DNA of 64,000 nt from Lutibacter sp. (GCA_002733665.1 NVWM01000002.1:62001-126000), one strand, 5' to 3'. Numbered from the stretch's first letter, positions 27,360 through 37,443 are shown. Notes: generated by a model not told the origin, from the letters alone. Numbers and translations: made by a program.

Positions 27360-29414
27360 ATGAGTAAACAAAACACACCAAAAAAAGGCAATAAAGAGCA
27401 AGTTAAACTTCCAAAGTTTAACTTCAGTTGGTTATATATAATTCCTATCCTATTCATTTTATCATACATGATGTTTGGTAGTGATAACAATACTGATGGA
27501 AAGGTAAGTTTCACTAAATTTAAATCATATATAAATGCCAATGATATTGAAGAAATTATTATTTTAAAAAACCTTGGAACTGCTCAAGTTTTCTTAAAAA
27601 AAGAGGCTTTAGACAAGGAAGAATACAAAAAATACAACAAGAAAAAAGGATTGTTTAGTATCTCTAAAGAACCTAATTTTATTGTTACATATGGAGATAT
27701 TCAAAATTTTGAAAATTATCTAACTGAAACCAAGCGAGATAAAAATTTAGATTTTATACACGACAACAAAGTTATTGATAGCACTTTTGGAGATATCTTA
27801 ATTAATTTCCTTCCGTTTTTAATACTTATTGGATTATGGTTATTCTTTATGAAACGCATGTCTGGAGGTGGTGCTGGAGGCGGCGGTAGTCAAATATTCA
27901 ATATTGGGAAATCAAAAGCAAAACTATTTGATAAAGATCAAAAGGTACAAACATCATTTAAAGATGTAGCTGGCCTACAAGGTGCAAAAGAGGAAGTTCA
28001 AGAAATTGTAGATTTCCTTAAAAACCCTGAAAAATACACAGCTCTTGGAGGTAAAATACCTAAAGGAGCATTACTTGTGGGACCTCCAGGAACTGGTAAA
28101 ACTTTACTAGCCAAAGCAGTTGCTGGCGAAGCAGACGTCCCATTTTTCTCACTTTCAGGATCTGATTTTGTAGAAATGTTTGTTGGTGTAGGTGCATCAC
28201 GTGTTCGTGATTTATTTAAACAAGCAGCACAAAAATCACCTTCAATTATTTTCATTGATGAGATTGATGCAATCGGTAGAGCTCGTGGAAAAAGTAATAT
28301 GACAGGAGGAAATGATGAAAGGGAAAATACTTTAAATCAACTACTTACCGAAATGGATGGTTTTGATACAGACACAAATGTTATTGTAATTGCTGCAACA
28401 AATAGAGCTGATGTTTTAGATAAAGCATTGATGAGAGCAGGACGATTTGATCGACAAATTTATGTTGATTTACCTGATTTGAATGAGCGTAAAGAAATAT
28501 TTGAAGTTCATATAAAACCTTTAAAATTAGATAAAGATGTTGATTTAGAGTTCTTGTCAAAACAAACTCCTGGTTTTTCTGGTGCAGACATTGCAAATCT
28601 ATGTAATGAAGCAGCATTAATGGCAGCAAGACAGGATAAAAAAGCAGTACATCATCAAGACTTTTTAGATGCAACTGACAGAATAGTTGGTGGATTAGAA
28701 AAGAAAAATAAACTGATTACTGTAAAAGAAAAAACAACTGTTGCATACCATGAAGCAGGTCACGCTACTGTTGGTTGGATGCTTGAATATGCAGCACCTT
28801 TGGTAAAAGTCACTATAGTTCCTCGTGGTCAATCTTTAGGAGCGGCTTGGTACTTACCTGAAGAGAGAATGCTTGTTGAAAAGCAACAAATGTTTGACGA
28901 AATGTGTATGACTCTTGGTGGAAGAGCTGCTGAAAAAGTAATGTTTGATGTTATAACAACTGGCGCTTTGAGTGATTTAGAAAAAGTAACCAAGCAAGCA
29001 AAAGCAATGGTTACTATTTATGGGTTGAGCGATAAAATAGGAAACTTAAGCTATTACGATTCTTCAGGTCAAAGTGAATATGGATTCACAAAGCCATACA
29101 GTGAAAAAACAGCACAAATAATAGATGAAGAAATTTCCCTATTGATTGAAAACCAATATCAAAGGGCAATTAAAGTTATTACTGAAAATAAAGATAAATT
29201 AGTCGAATTGGCAGAATTACTTTTAGAAAAAGAAGTTATTTTTGGAGAGGATTTGGTTAAAATATTTGGAGAAAGACCTTTTAAAAAATCACCTATTGCT
29301 ATAAGTAATTCAAAGAAAAAAGAGGCAGAAAAAGAAAAGCAAATAATTAAAGAAAAAAAAGAGGCTGAAGAAAAACTTGACAAAACTGATGATAATTCAG
29401 ATAAAAATGAATAA
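27360..29414 (+). CDS. ftsH: ATP-dependent zinc metalloprotease FtsH
   Basis: 684 residues. Two membrane helices (about 23-40 and 143-164) enclose a periplasmic domain. A Gly-rich linker ([10 protein letters not shown]) leads to the AAA+ domain, with Walker A GPPGTGKT near residue 241 and Walker B IIFIDEID near 296, and the second region of homology GRFDRQIY. The zinc-binding HEAGH is at about residue 465. The tail is Lys/Glu-rich. It degrades misfolded membrane and regulatory proteins at the inner membrane. It is flanked by rsfS and the LUD gene on the same strand. Confidence 0.97.
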   Translation: MSKQNTPKKGNKEQVKLPKFNFSWLYIIPILFILSYMMFGSDNNTDGKVSFTKFKSYINANDIEEIIILKNLGTAQVFLKKEALDKEEYKKYNKKKGLFSISKEPNFIVTYGDIQNFENYLTETKRDKNLDFIHDNKVIDSTFGDILINFLPFLILIGLWLFFMKRMSGGGAGGGGSQIFNIGKSKAKLFDKDQKVQTSFKDVAGLQGAKEEVQEIVDFLKNPEKYTALGGKIPKGALLVGPPGTGKTLLAKAVAGEADVPFFSLSGSDFVEMFVGVGASRVRDLFKQAAQKSPSIIFIDEIDAIGRARGKSNMTGGNDERENTLNQLLTEMDGFDTDTNVIVIAATNRADVLDKALMRAGRFDRQIYVDLPDLNERKEIFEVHIKPLKLDKDVDLEFLSKQTPGFSGADIANLCNEAALMAARQDKKAVHHQDFLDATDRIVGGLEKKNKLITVKEKTTVAYHEAGHATVGWMLEYAAPLVKVTIVPRGQSLGAAWYLPEERMLVEKQQMFDEMCMTLGGRAAEKVMFDVITTGALSDLEKVTKQAKAMVTIYGLSDKIGNLSYYDSSGQSEYGFTKPYSEKTAQIIDEEISLLIENQYQRAIKVITENKDKLVELAELLLEKEVIFGEDLVKIFGERPFKKSPIAISNSKKKEAEKEKQIIKEKKEAEEKLDKTDDNSDKNE

Positions 29415-29463
29415 ATTAACGGAATTATTATTGAAACGCCCTCATAAAACCAATATAGAGTAA

Positions 29464-30048
29464 ATGAATTTTTTTAATAAGTTATTCAAAAGTTCAGAGA
29501 AATTAAAAGAAAGAGAAATTAAGAACCAGAAAGTTTCTCTATCCTTAGATGATTCTTTTGTTCATAATTTTATAAAACTTGGAGGGAAATTCTTGTACTG
29601 CCTTAAAAAAGAAGATGTTACTGCTAATATTCAGAATATTATAAAAGAAAATAATTGGGAGACCATTTCTTATAAAAATAAAGATTTAGCCAAATTAATC
29701 AGTTCTATTGATATTAAAACCAAATCAGATTTCGATAAAAATATCCCTTTTTTAACAACTTGTGAACATCTCATTTCAGAAAATGGAAGTATTCTTTTTT
29801 CCTCAAAACAAATTGAAGACAAACGACTTTCCTCACTCACAAATGATTTTATTGTTCATGCAACAACAAGCCAAATCGTAAAAAATATGGGAGACAGTTT
29901 AACAGGAATTAGAGTGAAGCATAAAAACAATTTGCCAGCAAATATTAGTTCTATCAAAAATTATGGAAACAAAAATGAAGATAGCTTTATGAGTTATGGC
30001 AATAGCAATTCAAAGAATTTATATTTATTATTATTAGAAGATTTATAA
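29464..30048 (+). CDS. LUD domain protein (LutC/YkgG-like)
   Basis: 194 residues. The C-terminal half shows the LUD pattern: a TTCEHLISENGSILFSSKQ strand-helix and a DFIVHATTSQIVKNMGDSL stretch. The N-terminal lysine-rich region resembles LutC. Canonical LutC works with LutA and LutB in lactate oxidation, but no such genes are adjacent; the stand-alone gene between ftsH and cdsA likely has another, unknown role. Confidence 0.8.
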   Translation: MNFFNKLFKSSEKLKEREIKNQKVSLSLDDSFVHNFIKLGGKFLYCLKKEDVTANIQNIIKENNWETISYKNKDLAKLISSIDIKTKSDFDKNIPFLTTCEHLISENGSILFSSKQIEDKRLSSLTNDFIVHATTSQIVKNMGDSLTGIRVKHKNNLPANISSIKNYGNKNEDSFMSYGNSNSKNLYLLLLEDL

Positions 30049-30051
30049 CGG

Positions 30052-30864
30052 ATGAACAATTTTACTAAACGTATTTTATCTGGAATCATCTTCGTAACTG
30101 TACTTGTTTTTTCAATTTCTTATAGCAAAATAAGTTTCTTAACGACATTTTTCGTATTAATGATGCTATGTCTTTATGAGTTTTGCAAAATGATAAAATT
30201 AAAAAGTGTGTTTCCATATGTATTAGGCTTCTTAGCATACCTTTTCGGAAACGTCTTAAATGTTGAAGATGTGCCTTCAAAAGTGATTTTTAAATATGTT
30301 GGCGTGACTCTTTTTCTAACTTTGTTCTGCTCATTTGCTTGGGTTCTACTTGCCAAGAAAGAAGAAATCATAAGTCATCTAGGTAAAATATTCTTATCAC
30401 TCATTTACATTGTAGTTCCATTTATTTTAATGGCACAAATACCATTTTTAAATAATGATTTTAGATACGCAAGCACTACAATATTAGGCGTTTTTCTATT
30501 AATTTGGAGTAGTGATAGTTTTGCTTATTTAATTGGTAAAAACTTTGGTAAAACAAAGCTCTTAGAACGAATATCACCAAATAAAACAGTAGAAGGGTTT
30601 ATTGGAGGCTTCATTGCTTGTGTTGCAGGAAGTTTAATTATTGCTCAGTATTTCACTGTACTTTCATTAACACAATGGATTGTAATTTCTATTCTTATAA
30701 GCGTTTTTGGAGTGCTTGGAGATTTAATAGAATCAATGTTTAAAAGGCAAGCTGGAATAAAAGATAGTAGTAACCTTATTCCTGGTCATGGCGGTTTTTT
30801 AGATCGTTTCGATAGTGTTATCTTTGCTGCACCGTTTATATTTATTTACTTACAAATAGTTTAA
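30052..30864 (+). CDS. cdsA: Phosphatidate cytidylyltransferase
   Basis: 270 residues with about seven membrane helices. The C-terminal signature is present: SPNKTVEGFIGG followed by GDLIESMFKRQAGIKDSSNLIPGHGGFLDRFDS, with the conserved acidic metal ligands. It makes CDP-diacylglycerol from phosphatidate and CTP at the inner membrane. psd lies 15 bp downstream, so a phospholipid pair is encoded here; a phosphatidylserine synthase gene is not in the window. Confidence 0.96.
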   Translation: MNNFTKRILSGIIFVTVLVFSISYSKISFLTTFFVLMMLCLYEFCKMIKLKSVFPYVLGFLAYLFGNVLNVEDVPSKVIFKYVGVTLFLTLFCSFAWVLLAKKEEIISHLGKIFLSLIYIVVPFILMAQIPFLNNDFRYASTTILGVFLLIWSSDSFAYLIGKNFGKTKLLERISPNKTVEGFIGGFIACVAGSLIIAQYFTVLSLTQWIVISILISVFGVLGDLIESMFKRQAGIKDSSNLIPGHGGFLDRFDSVIFAAPFIFIYLQIV

Positions 30865-30879
30865 AAAATCAAATTAAAA

Positions 30880-31530
30880 ATGTTTCATAAAGAAGGCTAT
30901 AAAATCATTTTAATATCAACAATTATATTATTAGTTGCTATTTTAACAATTGATAAATTCATTGAAATCGATTGGCTGAGAATGTCTATTTCAATGATTT
31001 TTGTTATTTTTTATATTTTGGTGTTACAATTTTTTAGAGATCCAAAAAGAAATACAATACAAAGCAATAAGCATATACTTTCTCCTGTTGACGGGAAGGT
31101 TGTTGTAATAGAAGAAGTGTTTGAACCAGAATTTTTTAAAGACAAACGGCTTCAAGTTTCTATTTTCATGTCTCCTTTGAATGTTCATGTTACTCGATAT
31201 CCAATGAGTGGAAATGTGGTCTATAGTAAATATCATCCTGGAAAATATCTTGTCGCTTGGCATCCAAAAGCATCTACAGAAAACGAACGAACAACAATAG
31301 TTGTAAAAAATGATACTTTTGGAAAAATTTTATATCGTCAAATTGCTGGTGCTGTTGCAAAGCGTATCGTAAATTATGCGAAAGTAGATGAGAGTGCAGT
31401 ACAAGGAGCAGATGCTGGGTTTATTAAATTTGGCTCTCGTGTTGATTTATTTTTACCACTTGACACAAAAATAAATGTAACTCTTGAACAGAAAGTAAAA
31501 GGTGGAGAAGATATAATCGCCTCATTATAA
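30880..31530 (+). CDS. psd: Phosphatidylserine decarboxylase proenzyme (short, PSD-A type)
   Basis: 216 residues, as in the short archaeal/Bacteroidota class. Two N-terminal membrane helices (about 8-50), then the catalytic core with the PVDGKV segment and HVTRYPMSG. The self-cleavage site is FGS (Ser near residue 186) in KFGSRVDLFLP, which yields the pyruvoyl group on the alpha chain. It converts phosphatidylserine to phosphatidylethanolamine. It follows cdsA by 15 bp. Confidence 0.95.
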   Translation: MFHKEGYKIILISTIILLVAILTIDKFIEIDWLRMSISMIFVIFYILVLQFFRDPKRNTIQSNKHILSPVDGKVVVIEEVFEPEFFKDKRLQVSIFMSPLNVHVTRYPMSGNVVYSKYHPGKYLVAWHPKASTENERTTIVVKNDTFGKILYRQIAGAVAKRIVNYAKVDESAVQGADAGFIKFGSRVDLFLPLDTKINVTLEQKVKGGEDIIASL

Positions 31531-31561
31531 TCTCACTTTAATCATTATCATTTCTTTTTAT

Positions 31562-31569
31562 TACTTTTG
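31562..31569 (+). promoter_or_regulatory. -7 promoter element TACTTTTG before the ACBP gene
   Basis: TAnnTTTG match 17 bases before the ATG at 31587, in the 56-bp gap after psd; suggests independent expression of ACBP and the YceI lipoprotein. Confidence 0.55.
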
Positions 31570-31586
31570 AAGAAGCAAACTAACCA

Positions 31587-31853
31587 ATGAAAGATTTAGA
31601 CACTAAATTTAAAAAAGCCTATTTGTTAGCTTCAGAAACTGATAAAAAATTACCGCCAGATATTATGCTACAATTTTATGCATACTATAAACAAGCAACT
31701 CAAGGTAATGATTATAAAAAAGGAAATGATAACGAAAATTTAAGAAATGCTTTTAAATTAAATGCTTGGTTTCAACTAAGTCACTTAACCGAAGAGGAAG
31801 CTAAAAAAGAATATATAAGACTCGTTAACAAGCACTTAAAATCTAAAAAATAA
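31587..31853 (+). CDS. Acyl-CoA-binding protein (ACBP)
   Basis: 88 residues, the size of a single ACBP four-helix bundle. The conserved core LPPDIMLQFYAYYKQATQGN and the KLNAWFQLSHLTEEEAKKEYI end are clear; Tyr, Lys and Trp residues that contact the CoA head are in place. It binds long-chain acyl-CoA in the cytosol and buffers it for lipid synthesis or degradation, fitting the nearby phospholipid genes. ACBP is mainly eukaryotic; in bacteria it is patchy but known in Flavobacteriia. No sign of recent transfer in base usage. Confidence 0.93.
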   Translation: MKDLDTKFKKAYLLASETDKKLPPDIMLQFYAYYKQATQGNDYKKGNDNENLRNAFKLNAWFQLSHLTEEEAKKEYIRLVNKHLKSKK

Positions 31854-31859
31854 TACAAT

Positions 31860-32471
31860 ATGAATAATAAAATAATTTTCTTGTCAATTTTAAGCTTACT
31901 ATTATTTTCTTGTAAGACCGACGTAAAAAAAGGTGAAAATAATACTGCTAAAGAAAAAGTTTATTCAATAGAAGCACTAACAACTAAAGTTGGCTGGACT
32001 GCCTATAAAACTACTGACAAAGTTGCTGTAAATGGTGAATTTACCAAAGTAAATATTACTCCGAAAAAAGCATCAACTGCAAAAGAAGTTTTGAACGGCT
32101 TAGAGTTTTCTATTCCAGTAAGTAGTATTTTTAGTAATAACGAAGTGAGAGATACTAAACTAAAGCAGTTCTTTTTTGGAGTGATGGATAATACAGAACT
32201 ATTATCTGGAACTGTAGTCACAACTTCTGATAATAAAGGTACTGCAACTATAACAATGAATGGAGTTAAAAATTCATTTCCTATCGAATATATGATAAGT
32301 GGTCAAATGATAACATTATCAGGAACATTAAATTTAGCTGATTTCAATGCTAATAGCGCCATTGAAAGCCTAAACAAAGCTTGCCTTGATCTACACAAAG
32401 GTGCTGACGGAATTAGCAAAACATGGAGCGAAGTAGAAATTGAAGTTGCAACATATCTTAAAGTTGAATAA
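31860..32471 (+). CDS. YceI-like lipoprotein
   Basis: 203 residues. A lipoprotein signal peptide ends at LLFSCKTD (lipobox Cys near residue 18). The mature part shows the YceI lipocalin-like barrel (VGWTAYKTTDKVAVNGEF, with the SSIFSNNEVRDTKLKQFFFG stretch). YceI proteins bind isoprenoids or other hydrophobic molecules in the periplasm. It starts 6 bp after the ACBP stop, so the pair is co-transcribed. Confidence 0.9.
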   Translation: MNNKIIFLSILSLLLFSCKTDVKKGENNTAKEKVYSIEALTTKVGWTAYKTTDKVAVNGEFTKVNITPKKASTAKEVLNGLEFSIPVSSIFSNNEVRDTKLKQFFFGVMDNTELLSGTVVTTSDNKGTATITMNGVKNSFPIEYMISGQMITLSGTLNLADFNANSAIESLNKACLDLHKGADGISKTWSEVEIEVATYLKVE

Positions 32472-32495
32472 TCAATTTCCAAAAAAAAATACTCA

Positions 32496-32530
32496 AAAAA
32501 AAAACTCTCATTTCTGAGAGTTTTTTTGTT
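32496..32530. terminator. Terminator between YceI gene and DUF349 gene
   Basis: Hairpin AAACTCTCA / TGAGAGTTT with A run before and T run after, in the gap between convergent genes; ends read by eye. Confidence 0.85.
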
Positions 32531-32544
32531 TATATAATTTCTTA

Positions 32545-34461
32545 CTAATAATCTAAATTAGATAAGTAGCGTAATTTAGACTTCAAATCATCTAAATTAC
32601 TTTTATGGTTATCTATACTCTTGACAACGTTTTTCAACAACGGATTGTCAGATTTAGCATTGGCAAAGAAACTTATATTAGTTTCTAACTGTTGAATTTC
32701 ACGAATAGATTCATCAATTTTCTTTCTAATATATATTTGTTCACTATCCAACTTCCTTAGATTATTTTGAGCCAACAAACCTTCCATTTGGTTCTCAAAC
32801 TTTATCATCTCTTTTTGTTTATTATCTATCGAAAGGTTAGAAAAAAGATTGTCAACTACTTTTGAAAATTTAGCCTCGATATGACGCATACTATGGGGAA
32901 CTCGCCCTAAAGAACGCCAATCTTTTATATAGTTTTTAACACTATCCAAATCAACTTTGTCACTTGCTTCTACTTTTTTATTTATAGTCTCAAGTAGTGA
33001 TTTTTTATTCTCAAAAATTTCTTGCTCCTCTTTACTTCCTGCATTTTGATATGTGTGAAATCTATCAAAATAGTGATTACATGCTCCTTTAAATTGATTC
33101 CAAATTTTATCTGAATACTTTCTTGGAACGTGCCCAATTTTTCTCCAATCTGCTTGGATTTTTTTCATTACATCTGTCACCTCTTTCCATTCTTCACTAT
33201 CTTTTAAAGACTCTGCTTGCTCAATAAGTTTCATCTTTTTATCAAGATTCTCTTGTTGGACACCTTTAATGTTCTTATAAAAAGTGTTTTTATTTCTATT
33301 GAATTTACGCGTAGCTTCTTTAAATTGATTCCAAATTTTATCACTCTCTGATTTTGGAACATTACCTGCTTTAAAGAACTTCTCACGCAAGCCTTCAATT
33401 ACCTTTATACTTTGTTGCCAATCACTATGTTTACTGTTTTTAGAGGTGTCTATTGCATTAATCTCTGCAATTATTTCTATTTTTTTAACAATGTTCTCTT
33501 CGTATTTACCTCTTAGTTTCTTGAAATTTTCATGACGTTTATCATGGATCTTTTTTGTTGCTGCACTAAATTTATCCCAAATATCATCTCTAAATTCACG
33601 AGCTACAGGACCAATCTCTTCCTTCCATCTTTTATGTATAACCTGTAATTGCTTAAATGCGTAATTTACATCTTCATTTACGGCAAGTGTTTCAACTTGA
33701 ACAATTAATTTTAGTTTTTCTTCCAAATTATGTTTGAAATCTAAATCTCTAAAATCATTACTCATATGCAATAAATCATAAAAACGCTCAACATGATGAT
33801 GGAAAGTTTTCCAAGTATCATTATACCGCTCTCTAACTACTGGACCAATTTTTTTCCATTTTGTTTGAATATCACGAAACTGATTATACATTGTCTTAGG
33901 CTCTGCATTTTCTATCAAATCCTTTAACTGCTCAATAACACTCATACGCAACTCAAGATTATCTTTTAATTCAGACTCTAAATTCTTATAGTATTTTGTA
34001 CGCGCATCACGAAAATCTTTAATCAATCCATTAAATTGATTTTTTAAAGGATTAGTATAACTAAAGTTGATGCTTTCACCTCCTTGTTCTAAAAAAACTG
34101 CTTTTTTTCCTGCTAATAATTTTGAAAATTGCTCATCAAATGAATTTTTGATAGCATTTGCCTGTTTATTTATTTTCTGAATTTGATTGTTTTTAAAAAG
34201 TTTATCAAAACTATCAACAAGACTTTCAAGTGACATGCCTTCATAGTTCGGAACTTCTTCTTTATGCTCTACAACTTTTTCAGAAGTTTCAGCAATTTTT
34301 TCTTCAATTTCATCTACCACTTCAACTTCTGATTTTTTGTCAGAAATTATAGGAGTTTCAATTGTCTCAGTAGGAGTTTCTTGTTTAGCAACTTGAGTTT
34401 TAGTTGCTTCTGTTTCTTCATTAAGGTCTTGAAGATTACCATCATTTGTATCTAACATCAT
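32545..34461 (-). CDS. DUF349 repeat protein
   Basis: 638 residues, acidic N-terminus (about 1-75, Glu/Thr-rich, likely disordered), then a series of about six coiled-coil DUF349 units, each marked by a W-x-K-I-G-P or similar motif (WKKIGPVVRERYND, WKEEIGPVARE, WRKIGHVPRKYSD, WRSLGRVPHSMR). DUF349 is found in many bacteria, some linked with cell division or stress, but no function is proved. Last gene of the leftward DUF368-aroE unit after a 126-bp gap holding two small palindromes (34507-34525, 34533-34548). Confidence 0.9.
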   Translation of the reverse strand: MMLDTNDGNLQDLNEETEATKTQVAKQETPTETIETPIISDKKSEVEVVDEIEEKIAETSEKVVEHKEEVPNYEGMSLESLVDSFDKLFKNNQIQKINKQANAIKNSFDEQFSKLLAGKKAVFLEQGGESINFSYTNPLKNQFNGLIKDFRDARTKYYKNLESELKDNLELRMSVIEQLKDLIENAEPKTMYNQFRDIQTKWKKIGPVVRERYNDTWKTFHHHVERFYDLLHMSNDFRDLDFKHNLEEKLKLIVQVETLAVNEDVNYAFKQLQVIHKRWKEEIGPVAREFRDDIWDKFSAATKKIHDKRHENFKKLRGKYEENIVKKIEIIAEINAIDTSKNSKHSDWQQSIKVIEGLREKFFKAGNVPKSESDKIWNQFKEATRKFNRNKNTFYKNIKGVQQENLDKKMKLIEQAESLKDSEEWKEVTDVMKKIQADWRKIGHVPRKYSDKIWNQFKGACNHYFDRFHTYQNAGSKEEQEIFENKKSLLETINKKVEASDKVDLDSVKNYIKDWRSLGRVPHSMRHIEAKFSKVVDNLFSNLSIDNKQKEMIKFENQMEGLLAQNNLRKLDSEQIYIRKKIDESIREIQQLETNISFFANAKSDNPLLKNVVKSIDNHKSNLDDLKSKLRYLSNLDY

Positions 34462-34587
34462 ATAATGTTTAAAGGATCCGTGAAAAATTAGTCATAAATA
34501 AAAACAAAACTTACATCGTAAGTTTATGTTCAATCTATACTTATAGATACAAAAATACTTAAAAAGTTGCGTAATTCTAACGTAAAA

Positions 34588-35337
34588 TTAAGAATTCCAA
34601 ATCTCCCAAGATTTTTCAGCCTGAAGTTCTAGCATTTCCAATCCGTTTTTAATAATTGTGCCTTGTTGTTTTCCTTGTTTTAAGAACTTTGTTTCTGAAG
34701 GATTGTAGATTAAATCGTATAAAAAATGGGTATCTGTAAGAAATTCATAAGGAATATCTGGACATTTTTGAATATCTGGATGCACTCCAAGAGGCGTACA
34801 GTTGATAATCAACTGATGATCTTCAATAATTGCTTTTGACAAGTTTTTATACGAAAATACATCTTCAGAAATTGGGTTTCTTGAAACAAATTGAAAGTCA
34901 ATATTTAATTTGTTTAGCACAAATGCAATGGCTTTTGACGCACCTCCTGTACCTAGAATCAATGCTTTTTTATGGTGCGATTTCAACAATGGCCTTAATG
35001 AATTTTCAAAACCATAAACGTCTGTATTAAAGCCTATTAATTCGCTATCACTTGTAACTTTAATAGTGTTTACAGCGCCTATTTCTTGTGCATCATTATC
35101 GAGTTTTGAAAGATATTTAATGATCGACTCCTTATAAGGAATTGTTACGTTAAAGCCTCCAAATTCTTCTTCTCTATGGTACGTTATAAATGGAAATTCG
35201 GAAATTTCTGGCAAATCATAATTACGATATTTATGGTTTTCTAATTTAAGTTTTTCAAACTTCTCAAGAAAATATCCTTGAGAGAAAGAATAAAAAATAT
35301 TCTTTCCTATCAATCCGAATTTTGTTTTTTCTTGCAT
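34588..35337 (-). CDS. aroE: Shikimate dehydrogenase
   Basis: 249 residues, somewhat shorter than E. coli AroE (272). The shikimate-binding N-terminal part has FSQGYFLEKF, the FNVTIPYK motif with its catalytic Lys, and NTD in NTDVYGFE. The NADP-binding GTGGASKAIAFVL loop follows, then the C-terminal NGLEMLELQAEKSWEIW helix. It reduces 3-dehydroshikimate in aromatic amino-acid synthesis. It lies 4 bp after the second DUF368 gene. Confidence 0.96.
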   Translation of the reverse strand: MQEKTKFGLIGKNIFYSFSQGYFLEKFEKLKLENHKYRNYDLPEISEFPFITYHREEEFGGFNVTIPYKESIIKYLSKLDNDAQEIGAVNTIKVTSDSELIGFNTDVYGFENSLRPLLKSHHKKALILGTGGASKAIAFVLNKLNIDFQFVSRNPISEDVFSYKNLSKAIIEDHQLIINCTPLGVHPDIQKCPDIPYEFLTDTHFLYDLIYNPSETKFLKQGKQQGTIIKNGLEMLELQAEKSWEIWNS

Positions 35338-35341
35338 TAAT

Positions 35342-36349
35342 CTATGTTGTTTTTCGTTTAGAATAAAAATCTAAAAATAATAACAGTCCAATTCCCAATA
35401 AAATAAAGAAAATGGCTATCCATGTTTCAGAAGATGAAATTTCGGGAAGGTATCGTTGATAGTTTTCAATTACTTTATCTCCATTACTATCCTGTAAAAC
35501 TATACCATTTTCAGCCTTATAAACCTCTCTTTTCCAAGGCCACACAATCCCTAAAGATCCTGTGATAAAACCAATGATAACCGCAGTAACAATTTGATTC
35601 CATCGTTTTAAAACATATCCCAAAATATGTGAAGTGAAGACCAATCCAAAGGCAGAACCTCCAGTAAATGTTGCAACAATTTTTAAATATCGAATACGAA
35701 CTGAATCTTTTAAAAAATCGAAATTACCAGAAAAAATATCTGTAATTGTTTTGTAAAGCATCGTTACAGAATCAACTAAAAGCAATACGTAATTTCCTAA
35801 AAGAATAAGGATAAATGAACCTGAAAGTCCTGGTAATGTCATTCCTGCAACACCTACCATTCCACAGAAGAAAACAAACCAAAGATTATCATTTTCTTTT
35901 GCTGGACTCATTAAACTAATAGAAACACCTATGATTACACCAATTATTGTTGCAAATCCACCAGTTTTGGTCCATTTAAAATCTTTCCCTATATAATAAA
36001 TTGAACCTAAAATCATTCCAAAGAAAGCACTCCAAACATAGAGTTCAAAATTGCGAATAAAATAGTCTAACAATATAGAAATGCTGAAAAAACTGAACAT
36101 ACTTCCAGACATCACAAGTAACATAAATTGTCCGTTTATATATTGATAAAAAGATTTGAAACGTCCACTAAAGAGTAATTTTAAAGCCTTGCCATTAATT
36201 TTTTGAAAAGAGTAAATTAATTCTTCATAAAAATCGAGAACAAAAGCAACTGTACCTCCAGAAACTCCTGGAATTTTATTGGCTGCTCCCATTGAAAGTC
36301 CTTTTAAGAACAATAATATCTTATCAATAAAATTACGTTCTTTACTCAT
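35342..36349 (-). CDS. DUF368 membrane protein, undecaprenyl-phosphate translocase-like (copy 2)
   Basis: 335 residues with about eight to ten hydrophobic helices. Family marks: GAANKIPGVSGGTVAFVLDFYEELI at the N-terminus and the related TLPGLSGSFILILLGNY in the middle. DUF368 proteins (PopT) were recently shown to return undecaprenyl phosphate across the membrane for cell-wall synthesis. The C-terminal part before the last helix is longer than in copy 1. The start overlaps the end of the other DUF368 gene by 8 bp, so both are translated from one message. Confidence 0.9.
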   Translation of the reverse strand: MSKERNFIDKILLFLKGLSMGAANKIPGVSGGTVAFVLDFYEELIYSFQKINGKALKLLFSGRFKSFYQYINGQFMLLVMSGSMFSFFSISILLDYFIRNFELYVWSAFFGMILGSIYYIGKDFKWTKTGGFATIIGVIIGVSISLMSPAKENDNLWFVFFCGMVGVAGMTLPGLSGSFILILLGNYVLLLVDSVTMLYKTITDIFSGNFDFLKDSVRIRYLKIVATFTGGSAFGLVFTSHILGYVLKRWNQIVTAVIIGFITGSLGIVWPWKREVYKAENGIVLQDSNGDKVIENYQRYLPEISSSETWIAIFFILLGIGLLLFLDFYSKRKTT

Positions 36350-37268
36350 TTTTTATTGCAATTTTTTCTAAAATAAGAATCATCAAAAATCCAAGAATTG
36401 CAAGTATAATTGCAAATATTAATTGATTTTCTCCATCAAATGAAAAAGGAGAAATACTCTGCTCATTAAGTGGCACTTTAATTCCGTGAGAATTGGTACG
36501 CCAAGTTAGTGTTTCTTTCCAAGGCCAAATCTTATTCAATGACCCTAAAACAAATCCTGTTAAGACAGCTAATGTCATGTTTTTATAATGATTAAAAAAC
36601 CATTTTATAACTCTTGAAAATGTCAATAATCCAACAATTGCACCAGCACCAATTATAGCTATCAATTTAAAATCACGACTGTGAACGGCTTCTAAAACTG
36701 GTTTATAAGCTCCTAATAAAACTAAAATAAATGCTCCTGAAATTCCAGGTAAAATCATTGCACAAATTGCAAGGGCACCAGCAAAAAACAAAAATATTGG
36801 AGATGAGCCTTCTGACATTAATGGTTGTAATGTTGTAATCCAGTATGCTAAAATTGCTGCTAAAATGAGTATAAAAACTGTTAGCACATTCCATTTTGTA
36901 ATTTGCTTACCTATATATAGGATACTTGCCAAAACCAATCCGAAGAAAAAAGACCACACTAAAATTGGATGATTTTCGAGCAACCACGAAATTAATTTTG
37001 CCAACGAAACCACACTAATTCCTATTCCTACTAATAAAGATGCTAAAAAATTACCGTTTATTTTCTGCCAAAAGGCTTTGATTCCATCTGTTTTTAAGAG
37101 TTTTAAAGTCTTCAAATTTACAGATGCTATAGACGTTAAAAGTTCTTCGTAAATTCCTGAAATAAAAGCAATTGTACCTCCAGACACTCCAGGAACTACA
37201 TCTGCTGCTCCCATAGCCATTCCTTTTAAAGTAACAATAAAATAATCTAAAAAGTTTCTGTTTTGCAT
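36342..37268 (-). CDS. DUF368 membrane protein, undecaprenyl-phosphate translocase-like (copy 1)
   Basis: 308 residues from the ATG at 37268, chosen because it is the first Met before the family start (MQNRNFLDYFIVTLKGMAMGAADVVPGVSGG) and lies 20 bases after a good -7 element; the frame is open further upstream but not coding. About eight helices; paired PGVSGG and PGISGAF motifs as in copy 2. Same proposed role, recycling of the C55-phosphate carrier. First gene of a leftward unit with the second DUF368 gene, aroE and probably DUF349. Confidence 0.9.
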   Translation of the reverse strand: MQNRNFLDYFIVTLKGMAMGAADVVPGVSGGTIAFISGIYEELLTSIASVNLKTLKLLKTDGIKAFWQKINGNFLASLLVGIGISVVSLAKLISWLLENHPILVWSFFFGLVLASILYIGKQITKWNVLTVFILILAAILAYWITTLQPLMSEGSSPIFLFFAGALAICAMILPGISGAFILVLLGAYKPVLEAVHSRDFKLIAIIGAGAIVGLLTFSRVIKWFFNHYKNMTLAVLTGFVLGSLNKIWPWKETLTWRTNSHGIKVPLNEQSISPFSFDGENQLIFAIILAILGFLMILILEKIAIKNE

Positions 37269-37287
37269 CTGTATAATAATTGTTATA

Positions 37288-37320
37288 CAAATGTACATTT
37301 TCTTTCTTAAGGAAACACAA
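37288..37320 (-). promoter_or_regulatory. Promoter of the DUF368-aroE operon
   Basis: Minus-strand -7 element TACATTTG (37295-37288) with TTG (37320-37318) 22 bases upstream: a full match to the flavobacterial TTG-N17-23-TAnnTTTG pattern. 19 bases lie between the element and the ATG at 37268. Confidence 0.7.
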
Positions 37321-37443
37321 GAGTTCTTATTTGAAAATGTATAGGCTGACAAAACTTGACTTTCTTGTTTTTTATAACTAACTTTACATATCGTACGATA
37401 AAGTTCATTAAAACAGAACATTATCTTAACCATTAGCAAATAT

